NCBI RefSeq assembly: GCF_024623185.1
Contig: NZ_JANJZK010000002.1
Location: 62,001 to 126,000 of the forward strand
DNA from: Anaerofustis stercorihominis
GTDB lineage: Bacteria > Bacillota > Clostridia > Eubacteriales > Anaerofustaceae
Direction: 5' to 3'
Length of the DNA: 64,000 nucleotides
Position 1 is the stretch's first letter. Each line of letters opens with the position of its first letter. The notes under the pieces are model-generated. The model was not told where the DNA came from and did no database searches. It saw nothing but the letters and a program-made list of their open reading frames with translations. The translations under genes and the position numbers were made by a program. Of this stretch, positions 1-10,522 are shown piece by piece.

Positions 1-1
1 T

Positions 2-2902
2 TCTAATTTTCTGCTTAAAAATATAGAAAAAGTTAATGAAATAAATTCAACTTCTTATGAATTTGAACATATAAAATCTGGAGCGAGGTTATTATTTGTA
101 TCCAATGATGATAAAAATAAGGTGTTCAGTATAACTTTCAGGACTCCGCCCGTAGATGATACGGGAAGTGCACATATACTTGAGCATAGTGTGCTTTGCG
201 GGTCTAAAAAGTATCCTTTGAAAGAACCTTTTGTAGAGCTTATGAAGTCTTCTTTGAATACTTTTTTAAACGCCATGACATTTTCGGATAAGACTATGTA
301 TCCTGTTGCAAGCTTGAACGAAGCTGATTTCAGAAATCTTATGGACGTATACTTGGATGCGGTCTTCAATCCTTTGATATATGATAAGAAGGAGATTTTA
401 GAACAGGAAGGCTGGCATTATCATATCGAAAATAAAAATGACGATATAAAATATAACGGTGTTGTTTACAATGAAATGAAAGGGGCTTTTTCGGATCCGG
501 AAGATATTTTGGCAAGAAATATAGAATCTAATTTATATAAAGATACTGCTTATTCTTATGAGTCAGGCGGAGACCCTAAATATATCCCGACTTTAGACTA
601 CAGCACTTTTTTAGATTTTCATAAGAGATATTATCATCCGAGCAATTCTTACATTTATATATACGGAGATACCGATATTATACGTCACCTTGAATATTTG
701 GATAAGAATTACCTTGAAAACTACGATAAAATGAAGGTTGATTCCAAACTTACCGAACAGACTGATTTTTCGGGTGTGGAAAAAAGAGTTGAAAAATTTT
801 ATTCGGTTAATGATGGGGAAGACAGCGATAATAAATATTTGCTTTCTTTAAACTACAGTGTTGGAAGTGTTCTTGATTTAAAGCTTGGTCTTGTATTTAA
901 TATACTTGAAAAAATACTCTTTGACTCGGATTCATCTTATTTAAAAAAAGCACTTTTAGATGCGGATATTGCCGATGAAGTAATGCTTGATTATAATAAC
1001 GGTATACTTCAGCCGGTACTTAGTATTTCCGCAAAGAATGCAAAAAAAGATAAAATAGACGAATTTAAAGATATCATTATAAACACATTCAAAGATATAG
1101 TAAATAAAGGTATAGACAGAGATATTATAAGAGCTGCTATCAATAATTTTGAATTTGAATTAAAAGAAGGGGATACAGGAAGTCATCCTAAGGGGCTGTT
1201 ATACTGCATTACAGTTATGGAAAGCTGGTTATATGACGGGGATCCGATGCTTCTTTTAAAATATGAAAATGCTTTAAATGAAATCAAAGAAGAAGCTGAA
1301 CACGGGCTTCTTGAAGATGTAATCAAAGAATATATTCTGGAAAACGAAAAATATAATTATGTGATTTTATCTCCAAAAGAAAATTTATCTGATGAGGAAG
1401 ATAATAAGCTTAGTGATAAACTAAAAAAATATAAGGAAAGCTTATCGGATAAAGAAATAGATGAACTGATAAAAGATACAAATAATTTGCTTGAAATGCA
1501 GAAAACTCCGGACAGTGAAGAAACGAAGGCATTGATACCGAGGATTTCAATCAGTGATATAGATGAGAATCCATCAGTAGTAAATGATGTGGAAATAGAG
1601 CATGTAGATAATAATGACATCTATATAAGAACTGATGATACAAAAGGAATTACTTATCTTGATATAAATTATGAAGTTCCGATAAATAATGAAGAAGAAG
1701 TTCATATGTTATCTCTTCTTACTAAATGCTTTGAAAACTTCAATACAGAAAATTTTGATATGTTAAGCTTGAATAATGAAATCAACGAGAATTTGGGAGA
1801 TATTTTATTTACGATTTCCCCATATCAGAATATGAAGGAACATGATAAGTTCAGATCTTTCTTTACTTGTTCTGTCAAGGCTTTTTCAAGTAAAGAAGAC
1901 AAGATGTATGAAATAATGGAAGAGTTATTGATCAGAACCGATTTTGATAATAAGGCGAAATTAAAAGATGTCGTTAAGGAAGAAGTTTCTAAAATGCAGT
2001 CGAGATTTATGGGTGCCACTCACAGAATGGTCCTTAATGAAGTTCTCGCTAATATAAATAGAAAGTCTAAGTTTGTAACACATTTAAATGGAATTCCATT
2101 CTATGATTTCATCAAAGATTTAAATGATAACTTTGATAAAAAAGCAAATGATATAATAAAAGGACTTAAAGAACTGGTTCAAAGAATAATAAATTCCAGA
2201 AAAGATGTAATCATAACAGTAGGAAAAGATAATAAAAAACAAAGTTTAAAACATGCTAAAGAATTTATTGAAAAATATCCATGCAGTAATGAAACAAAGA
2301 TAAATATAGATTATAAGAAGTCAGATGATAATACTGTTATTTATCTACCTTCAATGGTAAATTATGTTGGCGAAGGTGCAAGTTACAGTGAACTTGGATA
2401 TAAATATGAAGGTTCAATGCTTGTTTTAAAGAAATTTTTATCTACGGAATACCTTTGGAACAATGTAAGGGTTATGGGCGGAGCATATGGTTCGTTCATT
2501 CATATGGATAAGTTCGGCAATCTAGGGTTAGTTTCATATAGGGATCCTAACGTAGCGAGAACTTATGAAATGTATTCCAAGATACCTGATTATATCAAAA
2601 ACATTGATTTGAACGATGAAGAAATAAGTAAGCTTATAATAGGAACGATTTCTGATATGGATACTCCTCTTAATGTATACAGTAAACTAAGGGAATATGT
2701 AACAAGAAAATATACTCTTGACACATATGATAATATTAAGAGAAGAAGAAAAGAAGTCCTAACGACTACGAATGATGATTTAAAGAGACATTATGATATG
2801 TTTAATGATTTTATTGATAAATCGGTTAAATGTGTAGCCGGAAACAAATCTAAAATAGATGAAGTCAAAGATAACTTTAATAAAGAAATAACATTATTTT
2901 AG
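2..2902 (+). CDS. M16C family zinc metallopeptidase (PreP/Cym1-like), 5' end missing
   Basis: The frame is open from base 2 to the stop at 2900-2902, so the N-terminus lies outside the window; an internal GTG at 122 is not the real start. Near the N-terminus the residues HILEH form the inverted zinc motif HxxEH of M16 peptidases, followed by the SVLCGSKKYPLKEPF block typical of presequence-protease relatives. About 967 residues are present, close to the 970-1000 usual for M16C, so only a few are missing. Family knowledge: these clamshell enzymes degrade short unfolded peptides; the bacterial role is housekeeping peptide turnover. No signal peptide can be judged. The next gene begins 27 bases downstream with its own ribosome site, so cotranscription is plausible. 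Confidence 0.93.
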   Translation, partial: SNFLLKNIEKVNEINSTSYEFEHIKSGARLLFVSNDDKNKVFSITFRTPPVDDTGSAHILEHSVLCGSKKYPLKEPFVELMKSSLNTFLNAMTFSDKTMYPVASLNEADFRNLMDVYLDAVFNPLIYDKKEILEQEGWHYHIENKNDDIKYNGVVYNEMKGAFSDPEDILARNIESNLYKDTAYSYESGGDPKYIPTLDYSTFLDFHKRYYHPSNSYIYIYGDTDIIRHLEYLDKNYLENYDKMKVDSKLTEQTDFSGVEKRVEKFYSVNDGEDSDNKYLLSLNYSVGSVLDLKLGLVFNILEKILFDSDSSYLKKALLDADIADEVMLDYNNGILQPVLSISAKNAKKDKIDEFKDIIINTFKDIVNKGIDRDIIRAAINNFEFELKEGDTGSHPKGLLYCITVMESWLYDGDPMLLLKYENALNEIKEEAEHGLLEDVIKEYILENEKYNYVILSPKENLSDEEDNKLSDKLKKYKESLSDKEIDELIKDTNNLLEMQKTPDSEETKALIPRISISDIDENPSVVNDVEIEHVDNNDIYIRTDDTKGITYLDINYEVPINNEEEVHMLSLLTKCFENFNTENFDMLSLNNEINENLGDILFTISPYQNMKEHDKFRSFFTCSVKAFSSKEDKMYEIMEELLIRTDFDNKAKLKDVVKEEVSKMQSRFMGATHRMVLNEVLANINRKSKFVTHLNGIPFYDFIKDLNDNFDKKANDIIKGLKELVQRIINSRKDVIITVGKDNKKQSLKHAKEFIEKYPCSNETKINIDYKKSDDNTVIYLPSMVNYVGEGASYSELGYKYEGSMLVLKKFLSTEYLWNNVRVMGGAYGSFIHMDKFGNLGLVSYRDPNVARTYEMYSKIPDYIKNIDLNDEEISKLIIGTISDMDTPLNVYSKLREYVTRKYTLDTYDNIKRRRKEVLTTTNDDLKRHYDMFNDFIDKSVKCVAGNKSKIDEVKDNFNKEITLF

Positions 2903-2929
2903 ATTTAATTGATTATAGAAAGGAAGAAT

Positions 2930-4447
2930 ATGAGGAATAAAAACATATTAAAAAGAACATTATCAAGCTTTTTAATAGTCGTTGTATTATTATTAAATAT
3001 TACTTCAAATATATATGCGGCTGCTCCGAAAGTAAGTAAAGACTCGTCTATTGGATTATATCTTTACGAGGACTCCACAAAAAGTGAACTTTACAGTCAC
3101 AACGGAAATAAGAAGATGTATCCTGCCAGTACGACAAAAATCATGACCGCCGCATTGACACTGGAATATATAAAAGATTTAAATAAAAAAGTAACTACGG
3201 GAAGTGAACTTAACAGGCTTCCCGCAGGAAGTTCAACGGCAAGTCTTTATAAAAACGAAACTCTTTCTTATAAAGACTTACTGTATGGATTGATGCTTCC
3301 CTCGGGCAACGATGCTGCAATAGTTTTAGCCTGTAATGTAGGGAAAGTAATAAACAAAGATAAGAACATAAGTAAAGACAGGGCATATAACGTATTTGTG
3401 AAGGAAATGAATAAAAAAGCCAAGGAAATCGGGATGAGCAAAACTCATTTCAACAATCCTCATGGATTTCATGATAAAAATCATTATTCAACTCCTCACG
3501 ATATGGCACTTTTAGCCGCTTATGCCGATGATTTCAGCTATTATAACAGAGTGGTTGATTCTACATATTATGAAACGACAACAAATAAAACAACTCACAG
3601 ATGGTCCGGACACAATGCTCTTATATTAAGAGGAAGCAAATACTTCTATAAACCCGCCAAAGGGGATAAGACGGGATATACCGGGGAAGCCGGAAAATGT
3701 GTCGTAGGCTCAAGTGAAAATGATCAGGGTATAAGATATTATGCCGTTGTACTTCATTCTCCCACGACTGCTCAGCAGTTCGGTCTCGCAAGGGATCTGC
3801 TTAAATACGGAAATGAGGAGACAGCCAAGCTTACTATCGAAGATGAGGGGGATACTTTATATAAGTACACCGTAAGAAACCTTGCACTTGGAGAGCAAGG
3901 TGCATTCAAGGTAAAAGTAAATAAAGATATTGAAGTATATGCTGATAAGAAATATACCGAGGATAATTTTACGATTTCATTCGAACCAAGCTCAAATTAT
4001 CTAAAGAAAACAAATACCGAAGATTATGAATTGGTAAACTCTATAAGCGAAGATGATAAAATAGGCAAAATCAATGTATATCTAAATGGAAAATTCTTTA
4101 AAAGCGTAGACGCTTTTTCAAAGAATGATGTTGATATGCGTTCTACGAGAGATATCATAATTACAAATGCACTTATAATGATTTCACTGTTATGTTTGAT
4201 AATCATGGCACTTGTACTATCATCAAGATATAGAACTAAGAAAAGGATACAGCATAGAAAAAATTTAAAAAGAGCAAGGCTTAAAAATGAAATAAAGACT
4301 TACGGGTCGAGGGTACCGAAAAGGAGACCTTCCACCAATGACAAAGGACAAAAAATAAAGGTTGTAAAAAAGAAGAACAACAAATCAAGACCAATGAATA
4401 AAAATACAAAATATATGAGGACAAGAAAGAGAACCAGAAAAAAATAA
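2930..4447 (+). CDS. D-alanyl-D-alanine carboxypeptidase (low-molecular-mass penicillin-binding protein)
   Basis: The start is ATG 2930, preceded by AAAGGAAG; an in-frame TTG at 2909 lacks a site. The 505-residue protein opens with a signal peptide ending near NIYA-AA. Peptidase S11 motifs are all present: S67-T-T-K70 in PASTTKIM, S125-G-N127, and K247-T-G. It should trim the terminal D-alanine of peptidoglycan stem peptides outside the membrane. Unusually for this family, which ends in an amphipathic anchor, a clear transmembrane segment (about residues 410-430, ITNALIMISLLCLIIMALVL) is followed by about 75 very basic cytoplasmic residues rich in Arg and Lys. The tail may bind nucleic acid or phospholipid; its role is unknown. 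mutS2 starts one base after the stop. Confidence 0.93.
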   Translation: MRNKNILKRTLSSFLIVVVLLLNITSNIYAAAPKVSKDSSIGLYLYEDSTKSELYSHNGNKKMYPASTTKIMTAALTLEYIKDLNKKVTTGSELNRLPAGSSTASLYKNETLSYKDLLYGLMLPSGNDAAIVLACNVGKVINKDKNISKDRAYNVFVKEMNKKAKEIGMSKTHFNNPHGFHDKNHYSTPHDMALLAAYADDFSYYNRVVDSTYYETTTNKTTHRWSGHNALILRGSKYFYKPAKGDKTGYTGEAGKCVVGSSENDQGIRYYAVVLHSPTTAQQFGLARDLLKYGNEETAKLTIEDEGDTLYKYTVRNLALGEQGAFKVKVNKDIEVYADKKYTEDNFTISFEPSSNYLKKTNTEDYELVNSISEDDKIGKINVYLNGKFFKSVDAFSKNDVDMRSTRDIIITNALIMISLLCLIIMALVLSSRYRTKKRIQHRKNLKRARLKNEIKTYGSRVPKRRPSTNDKGQKIKVVKKKNNKSRPMNKNTKYMRTRKRTRKK

Positions 4448-4448
4448 A

Positions 4449-6839
4449 ATGAACGATAAAACTTTAAAAGCTTTGGAATTTGATAAGATTATTTCCAAGA
4501 TAAGCGAATATGCTTTCTCTGATGAAGCAAAAGAAGAAATAATGGATTTAAGACCTACCGATAATGTTTATTTGATAAAAGATAAGTTAAATGAACTTGA
4601 TGAACTTATCAGGTTTTCCATTTCTTATGCTGATATCCCTATTTACGGATATAAAATAAATAAGGATATAGTGTCGAGAGCAACCAAAGACGGGATGCTT
4701 ATAAACGAAGATTTTATCAATATTGCAAAGAGTATAAAGTGTGCTGTGATGGTTAAAAAGCATATATTATCAAATATCAGCGAAGAGGATAATTTTGATA
4801 TCTTGATAGATTATGCTGATAATATAGAAGATTTATCATTTCTACAAAAGGAAATCGACAGAGTGATAATCGACACTGAAACAATAAGTGACAAAGCCAG
4901 CAGTACTTTATACGATATCAGAAGAAACATAAAGAATACAAACAATAAAATAAGAGAAAAGCTGAACAGTATAATAAATTCTAAGACTTATCAGAAATAT
5001 TTAAGCGAAAATATAGTAACAATAAGGTATTCCAGATACGTTGTTCCCGTTAAGAGCGAGTACAGGGGTGAAGTAAAAGGTATAGTCCACGATACTTCTC
5101 AAAGCGGAGCTACGCTGTTTATAGAGCCTGAAGCTATTGTTAATTTAAACAATAAATTAAAGGAACTCGAAGTAGAAGAACAAAAAGAAATAGAAGTTAT
5201 TTTAAGGATACTTTCAAATAAAATAAAAGAGAATGCGAGTAATTTAAATGTAAATGAAAACATTCTTCTTTACTTTGATGTTTTAAATGCAAAATCAAGA
5301 TTTTCTATCAAAAATGATTATCATAAGCCGGAAATAAGTTCTGATGAAGAAATTGTTTTAAAATCAGCAAGACATCCTTTGATAGAAATGGATAAAGCCG
5401 TTCCTTCAAATATTATTTTGGATAAAGAATTTAGGGCTTTAATAATTACGGGACCGAATACCGGAGGTAAGACCGTTACGTTAAAGACAGTTGGGCTATG
5501 TTCACTGTTATTCCAGTCCGGACTTTTTATCCCCGCAAATGACGGAAGCAGGCTTCCTATATATGAAAAGATATTTGCCGATATAGGGGATAATCAAAGC
5601 ATTGCGCAAAGTTTAAGTACTTTTTCAGGGCATATGACCAATATCGTAGATATAGTAAATAATGCAAATGATAAAACTTTGGTATTACTTGATGAGCTGT
5701 GTGTCGGCACAGACCCGACGGAGGGGTCAAGTATTGCAATAGCTATTATTGATAGTCTTAAAAATATAGGTGCCAGGATCTTTTCTACGACACATTACAG
5801 TGAGATAAAAGAATATGCGATAGTAAAAAAAGATGTAATGAATGCAAGTGTTGAGTTTGACGTTGAGACTTTGTCTCCGACATATAGATTGATACTCGGT
5901 ATTCCCGGAAAATCCAATGCTTTTGAGATATCTAAAAAATTGGGTCTTAAAGATAGTATCATAAAAGATGCGAAGAGATATTTGACCGAAGAGAACAGAG
6001 AAGTCGAAGACTTGATAAAAGAGCTTAATGAAAAAGCGGTAAAAGTAGAGGAAGAAAAAACTCAAATCGACCGATTACTTAAAGAAAACAAAAAGCTCAA
6101 TGAAAAGCTTGAAAGTGAAAAGGCTTATATAGAAGAAAATAAATCCAAAATCATGATGGAAGCTTCTTTGAAAGCAAAGGATATTATAGCAGAGGCAAAA
6201 AGAGACTCTAAAGAGCTTATCAACAGGTTAAATAAAATAAGTATCCCAAAGAATGTCAATGCCAATAATTCTAAATTCAAAGAAGAAGCGGAAAATATAA
6301 AGAAGCAGATAAAAGAAAAAGAGGCGCTTTTAAATTCTTATATACCTTCTCACGAGCTTAAAAAAGAGGGGAACAAGAAAAATAGGAAAGAAGACTTTAA
6401 AATTGGGGAAGAAGTTTATATAAAGAGTTTGGATCAATATGCAAGCATTTTGGGTTTTGATAATAAAAATAACGTATTTATCCAGGCGGGTATAATAAAG
6501 ACTAAAATCCCAATTTCTAAGATAGAACACTCAAACAAGGAAAAGGAACATATAAAAAAGACTGCGGTCAAATTCTCAAACACAAAGGCTAAGACAATAG
6601 ATACTTCTATTGATATAAGGGGAATGTACTCCGATGATGCGATACTTAAAGTGGAAAAGTATCTGGATGACGCTTATCTTGCAAACTTGAAAATGGTAAC
6701 GATAATCCACGGCAAAGGCACGGGGGTGCTTAAAAATGCCGTTCAGGACTTGTTAAAACATCATTCATATGTAAAAAAATTTAGGTTCGGCGCTTTAAAC
6801 GAAGGCGGTGACGGAGCTACTATAGTTACTCTTAAATAA
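4449..6839 (+). CDS. mutS2: Endonuclease MutS2
   Basis: 796 residues, the usual MutS2 size. The MutS-type ATPase has Walker A GPNTGGKT (about residues 335-342) and a Walker B ending in LLDELCVGTDPTEG. A long lysine/glutamate-rich coiled coil follows (about 515-640), then a KOW-like segment and a C-terminal Smr domain (about 720-796) with DIRGMYSDDA and HGKGTGVL. Known MutS2 proteins act on branched DNA or, in Bacillus, on collided ribosomes; they are not mismatch-repair MutS. The start ATG follows the previous stop almost directly and has only a weak purine stretch upstream, so translation may be coupled to the carboxypeptidase gene. Confidence 0.95.
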   Translation: MNDKTLKALEFDKIISKISEYAFSDEAKEEIMDLRPTDNVYLIKDKLNELDELIRFSISYADIPIYGYKINKDIVSRATKDGMLINEDFINIAKSIKCAVMVKKHILSNISEEDNFDILIDYADNIEDLSFLQKEIDRVIIDTETISDKASSTLYDIRRNIKNTNNKIREKLNSIINSKTYQKYLSENIVTIRYSRYVVPVKSEYRGEVKGIVHDTSQSGATLFIEPEAIVNLNNKLKELEVEEQKEIEVILRILSNKIKENASNLNVNENILLYFDVLNAKSRFSIKNDYHKPEISSDEEIVLKSARHPLIEMDKAVPSNIILDKEFRALIITGPNTGGKTVTLKTVGLCSLLFQSGLFIPANDGSRLPIYEKIFADIGDNQSIAQSLSTFSGHMTNIVDIVNNANDKTLVLLDELCVGTDPTEGSSIAIAIIDSLKNIGARIFSTTHYSEIKEYAIVKKDVMNASVEFDVETLSPTYRLILGIPGKSNAFEISKKLGLKDSIIKDAKRYLTEENREVEDLIKELNEKAVKVEEEKTQIDRLLKENKKLNEKLESEKAYIEENKSKIMMEASLKAKDIIAEAKRDSKELINRLNKISIPKNVNANNSKFKEEAENIKKQIKEKEALLNSYIPSHELKKEGNKKNRKEDFKIGEEVYIKSLDQYASILGFDNKNNVFIQAGIIKTKIPISKIEHSNKEKEHIKKTAVKFSNTKAKTIDTSIDIRGMYSDDAILKVEKYLDDAYLANLKMVTIIHGKGTGVLKNAVQDLLKHHSYVKKFRFGALNEGGDGATIVTLK

Positions 6840-6841
6840 TG

Positions 6842-6869
6842 TTGAAAATTGTCGAAGTAATGATATAAT
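6842..6869 (+). promoter_or_regulatory. Probable sigma-A promoter for trkA-trkH
   Basis: TTGAAA at 6842-6847 and TATAAT at 6864-6869 are separated by 16 bases and lie 34 bases upstream of the trkA start. No operator-like repeat is seen. Confidence 0.6.
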
Positions 6870-6903
6870 AAATTAAATCAAATATTTTTCAGGTAAGGTG
6901 ATA

Positions 6904-8259
6904 ATGGATATTATAATAGTTGGCTGCGGTAAAGTAGGAAGTACTATTGCCGAGCATTTAAATGAAGAAGGACATTCAATTGTCGTAGTAGATACAAAAG
7001 CGGATAAGCTTGAGATTTTAAGTAATAAACTTGATATTATGACTATCGAAGGAAACGGTGCCACAAGTTCTGTACTTATTGAAGCAGGGGTAGACAGTGC
7101 AGATTTACTTATAGCAGTGACCAATCGTGATGAAGTTAATCTATACTGCTGTTTGATAGCGAAGAAATCAGGAGTTAAAAATGCAATCGCAAGAGTAAGA
7201 AATCCGGAGTACTCCGAAGACATACATCTGATAAAAGATGATCTTGGTTTATCACTTTCCATAAACCCGGAACTTACGGCTGCAAGTGAAATGTCAAGGC
7301 TTATAAGGTATCCCGCGGCCATAGAAATAAACAGATTTGCCAAAGGCGGAGCCGAGCTTTATAAATTGAGACTTCCGTCTTTTTCAAAGCTTAACGGTAA
7401 GGCTGTAAAAAATATTTGCGGAATAGGTAAAAGTGATTATCAAATTTGTGCGGTAGAAAGAGAAGATGAAGTATTCATTCCTTCCGGAGATTTCGTTTTA
7501 AACAGTTTGGATAAAATATATATTCTAGCTAAGCCAAAAGATGCAATGAGAATGTTCAAAAGTTTTGATGTTCCCATGGAAATGGGCAGAACTGCAATAT
7601 TAGTCGGGGGCGGACGTATAGCGGTTTATCTTGCCAAACAGCTTATAGCCAGCAATATATCCGTTAAAATTATCGAAGTTGACCCCGCTAAGTGTGAGGA
7701 AATCAGTGATATCCTTCCAAGTGCGACTATATTGTGCGGAGACGGTCTTGATAAGGAGTTCCTGCTTGAAGAAGGTCTTGCAACAGTTGATGCATTTGCC
7801 TCTCTCACGGGACTTGATGAAGAGAATATAATACTTTCTTTATATGCCGCAAGCGTATCCAATGCAAAGATCCTGACAAAAGTAAATAAACTTACATTTG
7901 ATAATATAATAGATAAAATGGAAATCGGAAGTGTAATAAGACCCAAGTATCTGACAAGTGAATATATAATACAATATGTAAGAGCGATCCAAAATTCCCT
8001 CGGAAGTAATGTTGAATCTTTATATAAGATAGTTGGAGGAAAAGCCGAAGCTCTTGAATTTGTAGTGCGTGAAGATTCCAAAGTAACAGGGAAGGAACTT
8101 GGAGAGCTTACCTTAAAGGAAAATTTATTGATTGCAAGTATCAACAGAAACGGTAAAATTATCGTACCGTCCGGAAATGATACGATAGAAATCGGAGATA
8201 GTGTAATAGTTGTTACAACACATAAGAAATTAAGAGATTTAACTGATATATTAAAATAA
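6904..8259 (+). CDS. trkA: Trk potassium uptake regulatory protein TrkA
   Basis: The start is ATG 6904 after AAGGTG; an upstream in-frame GTG at 6898 is part of that ribosome site. The 451-residue protein is a duplicated RCK unit: two nucleotide-binding Rossmann folds (IIVGCGKVGST at residues 3-13 and ILVGGGRIAVY near 230) and two TrkA_C ligand domains (about 135-215 and 365-450). It sits on the cytoplasmic face of TrkH and gates the channel in response to NAD(H) or ATP/ADP. trkH starts 15 bases downstream, so the pair forms one operon, in the usual order. Confidence 0.95.
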   Translation: MDIIIVGCGKVGSTIAEHLNEEGHSIVVVDTKADKLEILSNKLDIMTIEGNGATSSVLIEAGVDSADLLIAVTNRDEVNLYCCLIAKKSGVKNAIARVRNPEYSEDIHLIKDDLGLSLSINPELTAASEMSRLIRYPAAIEINRFAKGGAELYKLRLPSFSKLNGKAVKNICGIGKSDYQICAVEREDEVFIPSGDFVLNSLDKIYILAKPKDAMRMFKSFDVPMEMGRTAILVGGGRIAVYLAKQLIASNISVKIIEVDPAKCEEISDILPSATILCGDGLDKEFLLEEGLATVDAFASLTGLDEENIILSLYAASVSNAKILTKVNKLTFDNIIDKMEIGSVIRPKYLTSEYIIQYVRAIQNSLGSNVESLYKIVGGKAEALEFVVREDSKVTGKELGELTLKENLLIASINRNGKIIVPSGNDTIEIGDSVIVVTTHKKLRDLTDILK

Positions 8260-8274
8260 TTGGAGAAGTAATTT

Positions 8275-9714
8275 ATGAACAAAGGTATGATCAAGCATAT
8301 AACCGGCTGGGTATTCATACTCCTAGGACTTGTTTTATTATTACCTATTTTAGTAGCTGTAATATACAAAGAAAATACATGGACCGCATTTCTTCTTACA
8401 TCCGTAATAAGTACATTGATTGGTATACTTTGTATTATAAGAAAACCTAAAAATCAAACCATATATGCAAAAGAAGGGTTTTCTATCGTTGCATTAAGCT
8501 GGATCATTATTGCGGTGATGGGAGCTCTTCCTTTTATTATAAGCGGTGAAATACCGGGATTTTTTAATGCACTTTTTGAAAGTGCCTCTGGCTTTACAAC
8601 TACAGGTGCGAGTGTAGTGGATAATGTAGATGCGCTAAGTAAATGTATACTGTTTTGGAGATCCTTTATGCACTGGCTTGGAGGTATGGGGGTACTTGTA
8701 TTTATCATTGCGGTTATTCCTTTGATCGGCGGGGGGCAGAATATGCACCTTATGAGAGCCGAATCTCCCGGACCTATGGTCGGAAAACTTATGCCAAAGC
8801 TTAGAAGTACACCGATGATTTTATATGGGATTTATTTTTCAATGACTGTGCTTGAAATTATATTTCTTCTTTTAGGGGGTATGCCTCTTTTTGATGCGGT
8901 GCTTAATTCCATGGCTACTGCGGGTACAGGTGGATTTTCCATGAGCAATGCGGGAATGTCTGCTTATAATACATATTGTCAGCTGGTCATATCCATATTC
9001 ATGATTCTGTTCGGAGTTAACTTCAATGTTTATTTTCTTATTTTAGGTAAAAAAATAAAGGATGTACTTAAAAACGAAGAGGTGAGATATTATCTCATCA
9101 TCCTTATTTCGGCTACGATTATAATAGCAATTAATATCTCCTCTCAGTTTAAATCAATGGGAATGGCTTTTCATCATGCTCTTTTCCAAGTCGCAAGCAT
9201 AATGACAACGACTGGCTTTTCCAGTGTAGATTTTAATTTATGGCCGGAACTTTCGAAGACAATACTTATTATTCTCATGTTTATAGGAGCATGCGCAGGC
9301 AGTACCGGCGGAGGTATAAAGGTAAGCAGATTTATAATAGTATGTAAAGATGCCGTCAACGAACTTTCCATGCTCATACATCCCAGAAGAGTAAAAGTAA
9401 TGAAGATGGACGGCAAAAAAATAGAAAAGAAGACTTTTCATAATGTATGTGCTTATTTATTTGTATACATGATAATATTTATAGGTTCGCTCCTTCTTAT
9501 ATCTTTAAATAATTATGACTTTTCTACTAATTTCAGTGCGGTTGCCGCAACAATGAACAACATAGGTCCGGGGCTTAATCTTGTTGGTCCCGCAACATCA
9601 TATAGTTTTTTGTCTGATTTTTCAAAATTAGTTTTATCTTTTGATATGATTGCGGGAAGACTTGAATTATTTCCTATACTATTGTTATTTGCACCCGGAA
9701 GTTGGAAAAAATAG
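8275..9714 (+). CDS. trkH: Trk potassium transporter membrane subunit TrkH
   Basis: 479 residues with about ten hydrophobic helices. The four selectivity-filter loops of the TrkH/KtrB/HKT superfamily are visible: FTTTGASV, ATAGTGGFS, MTTTGFSSV and MNNIGPGLN, each with the conserved glycine. The C-terminus reads LFAPGSWKK as in canonical TrkH. The start ATG 8275 has GGAGAAG upstream. It forms the K+ pore regulated by the TrkA protein encoded just before it. Confidence 0.96.
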   Translation: MNKGMIKHITGWVFILLGLVLLLPILVAVIYKENTWTAFLLTSVISTLIGILCIIRKPKNQTIYAKEGFSIVALSWIIIAVMGALPFIISGEIPGFFNALFESASGFTTTGASVVDNVDALSKCILFWRSFMHWLGGMGVLVFIIAVIPLIGGGQNMHLMRAESPGPMVGKLMPKLRSTPMILYGIYFSMTVLEIIFLLLGGMPLFDAVLNSMATAGTGGFSMSNAGMSAYNTYCQLVISIFMILFGVNFNVYFLILGKKIKDVLKNEEVRYYLIILISATIIIAINISSQFKSMGMAFHHALFQVASIMTTTGFSSVDFNLWPELSKTILIILMFIGACAGSTGGGIKVSRFIIVCKDAVNELSMLIHPRRVKVMKMDGKKIEKKTFHNVCAYLFVYMIIFIGSLLLISLNNYDFSTNFSAVAATMNNIGPGLNLVGPATSYSFLSDFSKLVLSFDMIAGRLELFPILLLFAPGSWKK

Positions 9715-9732
9715 TCTTGGATAGAGGAAAAT

Positions 9733-10494
9733 ATGTTAAGAGAATTTCATGGTATAGTACTTAAAAATATAAAGTTTTCCGAAAATGACAGGATACTTAC
9801 TGTCTTTACCAAGGAAAGAGGAAAGATAAGCGTAATGGCTAAGAATGCTGCTTCAAAGAAGAGTAAAGTCATTGCTCAGACTTCAACTTTTTCATATAGT
9901 TATTTTTGTTTGTATCCCGGAAAGAATTTTTATACTCTTAAAAGTGCGGACTATATAAAGAGTTTTCCCGGTCTTCAGACCGATTTGGAAAGGCTTTCTT
10001 TTGCAAGTTATATTTCGGAACTTGTGGATATCTTTTATGAAGATAAAATGGAAGAACCCATTACATTTAATTTAATAGTTTATATTTTAGATTTGCTTCA
10101 AAAAGAAAAATTGGAGAAGCTGTCTTTCATTACTCTTGCTTTTATGTTAAAATTACTTGGTATTTCAGGTATAATCCCGGACTTCAGCGGATGCAGCATA
10201 TGCTCTGCTACTAACGGTGAATATTATATCCTTGATTTTGACAGCGGCAGTATACTTTGTGGCAAATGTACAATGAAGCATTTTTCTATGAATAAGATTA
10301 CATTATCTCAGCTTAATTTAATAAATAAACTTACTTATGTAAATGTAAATGATATTAAAAATATGAGTTTTGATGAATTTACTTTGGAGGAGTGCAATAA
10401 TATGATTGTGATTTTAAATAATTATATAACATATACTCTGCATAGAAAAACAAATAGTTTTAAATTTCTTTCAGATATGTTAGAATTAAAATAA
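9733..10494 (+). CDS. recO: DNA repair protein RecO
   Basis: 253 residues. The N-terminal OB fold contains the [15 protein letters not shown] segment, followed by a helical domain and a zinc site CSICS...CGKC near residues 155-178, present in many Firmicute RecO proteins. RecO loads RecA onto SSB-coated DNA with RecR in the RecF pathway. The start ATG 9733 follows GAGGAAA. The gene lies 18 bases after trkH and just ahead of glycyl-tRNA synthetase, a neighbourhood common in Clostridia. Confidence 0.94.
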   Translation: MLREFHGIVLKNIKFSENDRILTVFTKERGKISVMAKNAASKKSKVIAQTSTFSYSYFCLYPGKNFYTLKSADYIKSFPGLQTDLERLSFASYISELVDIFYEDKMEEPITFNLIVYILDLLQKEKLEKLSFITLAFMLKLLGISGIIPDFSGCSICSATNGEYYILDFDSGSILCGKCTMKHFSMNKITLSQLNLINKLTYVNVNDIKNMSFDEFTLEECNNMIVILNNYITYTLHRKTNSFKFLSDMLELK

Positions 10495-10522
10495 TATGTG
10501 GTTAAAAAATATGGAGGAAAAA

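Noticed and set aside
7626-8369. Long minus-strand open frame opposite trkA (247 codons)
   Set aside because: It is antisense to a well-supported gene, has no ribosome site, and its protein is a mirror of trkA codon use.
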